Shown here: one piece after another, positions 13,800-15,331 of the stretch
Layout: every line of letters begins with the position of its first letter
Position numbering within the stretch: position 1 is the stretch's first letter
Assembly: GCA_016201185.1 (NCBI GenBank)
Contig: JACQDG010000095.1
Span: 1-15,331 of the forward strand
From: Acidobacteriota bacterium
Lineage (GTDB): Bacteria; Acidobacteriota; Terriglobia; Bryobacterales; JACQDG01
DNA length: 15,331 nucleotides
Direction of reading: 5' to 3'
Notes under the pieces: model-generated
Database searches by the model: none
The model's input: only the letters and a program-made list of their open reading frames with translations
What the model was told of the DNA's origin: nothing
Position numbers and translations under genes: made by a program

Positions 13800-14723
13800 T
13801 CACGGGCTGCCGCCTAAGAACGCCGCCGCTCTTTCCAAGACCTGCTCCTGAATCGCCGCTTCATCCCCGAAGCCGTGGAACCACTCTACATCTTTCTCCC
13901 GGCGGAACCAGGTGATCTGGCGCTTGGCGTAGTGGCGCGTGTTGCGCTGGGCGTAGAAGACGGCCTCGCGCAGGTTCAGCTCGCCCCGCACGTTCTGCAA
14001 AGCCTGGCGGTAGCCGTGGGATTCGAAGGGCTTGACGGTGGAGGGAATGCCGCGGGCCAGAAGTTCCCGGACTTCCTCGACCAGGCCCGAGGCAAACATG
14101 GCCTCCGTTCGGCGGTCGAGGCGGTCGTAGAGGGCTTCGCGATCGGGCAGCAGGCCAACTTTCAGGATCGAGAAGCCCTCGAGGGAGCGGCGGCCTTCAG
14201 CGTAGAGCTCGGTGATGGGGCGGCGGGCGAGGAGGATGACCTCGAGGGCGCGGATCATCTTAGGCGTGTCGTGGGGATGGATCTTGCGGGCCGCGTGGGG
14301 ATCGAGGCGGGAGAGCAGGCGATGCAGGCGTTGGGGGGGGCGCTTCGCGAGCCGGCGGCGGAGGTCCTCATCGCGGGTCGGACCCGGGAAAAGTCCTTCC
14401 AGCAGGGCGCGGAGATAGAAGCCCGTACCTCCTACTAATATAGGCAAGCGGCCTCGGTCGCGGATCCTGGCCAGGACTTCAGCGGCCCGGCGGGCGAACT
14501 CTCCGGCGGTGAAGACCTCGTCCGGCTCCAGGATATCGATCAGGTGATGCGGGACGCCGCGCCGCCCGGCCTCGGTGAGCTTGGCGGCGCCGATCTGGAA
14601 ATGCCGGTAGACCTGGATGGAGTCGAAGTTTACGATCTCGCCCGAGAAGCGCGCGGCCACGGTGAGCCCCAGTTCGCTCTTGCCGCTGCCGGTGGGGCCG
14701 AGAATGGCGACCAGGGGGTGCAT
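13800..14723 (-). CDS. miaA: tRNA dimethylallyltransferase MiaA
   Basis: MiaA transfers the dimethylallyl group from DMAPP to N6 of A37 in tRNAs that read UNN codons. The 307-residue product has all the hallmarks: Walker A GPTGSGKS (residues 9-16), catalytic-type Asp34 in NFDSIQVYR, GVPHHLIDILEPDEVFTAGEF, LVGGTGFYLRALLEG with Thr100, then PKMIRALEV, FSILKVGLLPDREALYDRLDRRTEAMFASGLVEEV and the tRNA-binding segment ESHGYRQAL followed by RNTRHYAKRQITWFRR. Residue 36 is Ile where Met or Arg is common (DSIQVY), a minor variant. The ATG at 14723 is supported by the N-terminal strand immediately before the P-loop; no good SD is seen. It converges on the Gfo/Idh gene and diverges from the PQQ-enzyme gene with 38 nt between start codons. 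Confidence 0.96.
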   Translation of the reverse strand: MHPLVAILGPTGSGKSELGLTVAARFSGEIVNFDSIQVYRHFQIGAAKLTEAGRRGVPHHLIDILEPDEVFTAGEFARRAAEVLARIRDRGRLPILVGGTGFYLRALLEGLFPGPTRDEDLRRRLAKRPPQRLHRLLSRLDPHAARKIHPHDTPKMIRALEVILLARRPITELYAEGRRSLEGFSILKVGLLPDREALYDRLDRRTEAMFASGLVEEVRELLARGIPSTVKPFESHGYRQALQNVRGELNLREAVFYAQRNTRHYAKRQITWFRREKDVEWFHGFGDEAAIQEQVLERAAAFLGGSP

Positions 14724-14761
14724 GCCTCGTACTATGATAAGAGCCTGACAAGGACTCCACG

Positions 14762-15331
14762 ATGAGAAAACTTCGGCTCGCGTTGTTGATGGTGGCAGTA
14801 GCAGAGGTGGCGCTGCCGCAGGTAAATCGCGCCCCGCTTCCGCCGCCCTATCAGTCGCGCTCGGTGAATAACGGGCCCCGGGTGATCTCGCGTCCCGCGG
14901 GCGCAGCGCTGCACCTGCCGCCCGGATTTGCCGTGGAGTTGTACGCGGAGGGATTCGAGGTCCCGCGGTTCATGCTGCTGGGACCGGGGCAGGAACTGCT
15001 GGTGGCCGACAGCGCTTCGCCCGGGGCGGTCAATGTGATGACCGGGAAGGACCGGCGCAAGCTGGTGGACGGCCTGGACCGGCCTTACGGAATGGCTTTC
15101 TGGAAGGATTACCTCTACATCGCCGAGACCACCGCGCTCAAGCGGTATCACTACGATCCGAAAGGAATGAGGATCATCGGCAAGGGGGAAGAAATTGTCC
15201 CCATGCACAGCTTCGGCGACGGCCACTGGACCCGGACGGTGCTGTTCGACCGCGAGGGCAAGAAGATGTACCTGACGGTGGGTTCGGAGTCGAATGTGTC
15301 GCCGGGAGAGGACCCGCGGCGGGCGGCGATC
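14762..15331 (+). CDS. Exported PQQ-dependent sugar (sorbosone) dehydrogenase-like protein, N-terminal part
   Basis: The frame is open from the ATG at 14762 to the last base (190 complete codons, no stop), so the gene continues beyond the window. AAGGA lies 7 nt before the ATG. The first 20 residues (MRKLRLALLMVAVAEVALPQ) are a signal peptide. The mature part follows the soluble beta-propeller dehydrogenase pattern: LPPGFAVELYAEGFEVPRFM, LLVADSASPGAVNVM, LDRPYGMAFWKDYLYIAET, FGDGHWTRTVLFDREGKKMYLTVGSESNV and then an Asp/Arg-rich stretch near the edge. Relatives use pyrroloquinoline quinone and Ca to oxidise sugars such as glucose or sorbosone in the periplasm; many members remain unassigned, and the PQQ-binding residues further on are not visible here. 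Confidence 0.85.
   Translation, partial: MRKLRLALLMVAVAEVALPQVNRAPLPPPYQSRSVNNGPRVISRPAGAALHLPPGFAVELYAEGFEVPRFMLLGPGQELLVADSASPGAVNVMTGKDRRKLVDGLDRPYGMAFWKDYLYIAETTALKRYHYDPKGMRIIGKGEEIVPMHSFGDGHWTRTVLFDREGKKMYLTVGSESNVSPGEDPRRAAI

Noticed and set aside
14724..14761. Promoters in the miaA/PQQ-enzyme divergent gap
   Set aside because: TATGAT and TTGTCA-like boxes exist, but neither has a partner at 16-18 nt; only the SD before 14762 is convincing.
1..15331. CRISPR array, tRNA genes, insertion sequences
   Set aside because: No regularly spaced repeats, no cloverleaf-like sequence and no transposase frame were seen on either strand.

Overview
The window is GC-rich bacterial chromosome, tightly packed and with frequent strand switches. 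The gene types point to a soil-type Acidobacteriota of the Solibacter/Bryobacter kind: many secreted hydrolases, a soluble-type PQQ sugar dehydrogenase, Gfo/Idh/MocA-like proteins with twin-arginine leaders, TPR proteins, and zinc ribbons of the CPxCG...FCPxDxTPL form. This assignment is inference from gene content; no rRNA or other marker gene is present. I see no tRNA, rRNA, CRISPR array, IS element or prophage.

Layout. (1) 1-3155, plus strand: the tail of a D-aminoacylase-like amidohydrolase, queG (epoxyqueuosine reductase), a peroxiredoxin, a GC-rich hairpin, and an exported TPR protein. (2) 3165-3503, minus: a small secreted IPT/TIG-domain protein with a good promoter and Shine-Dalgarno (SD). 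(3) 3622-6101, plus: an HpcH/HpaI-type aldolase whose end overlaps an exported amidohydrolase-3 enzyme. (4) 8968-6114, minus: a TIM-barrel sugar isomerase, a double-zinc-ribbon membrane protein of unknown function, and a Phd/VapC-type toxin-antitoxin pair behind a perfect 9-bp inverted-repeat operator. (5) 9007-13726, plus: an M61 aminopeptidase whose stop codon overlaps the start of an alaC-type alanine transaminase, then a split-barrel flavin protein and a divergent Gfo/Idh/MocA-like protein. (6) 14723-13800, minus: miaA. (7) 14762 to the window end, plus: the start of an exported sorbosone-dehydrogenase-like PQQ enzyme.

How the genes work together. queG and miaA both serve tRNA anticodon-loop modification but are 12 kb apart and not co-transcribed. 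The M61 peptidase and AlaC could form a short peptide-catabolic route: release of N-terminal Gly/Ala residues, then conversion of alanine to pyruvate. The aldolase, isomerase, Gfo/Idh protein, amidohydrolases and PQQ enzyme fit a carbohydrate/organic-matter scavenger.

Most of the window is ordinary housekeeping and catabolic gene content. I did not find a clear, large undescribed system. The items most worth a second look are the toxin-antitoxin operator, the unknown zinc-ribbon membrane protein, a short echo of the alaC 3' end beside miaA (which may bracket a two-gene insertion), two related intergenic hairpins, start sites that look leaderless, and the Gfo/Idh homologue that has lost the usual cofactor motifs.
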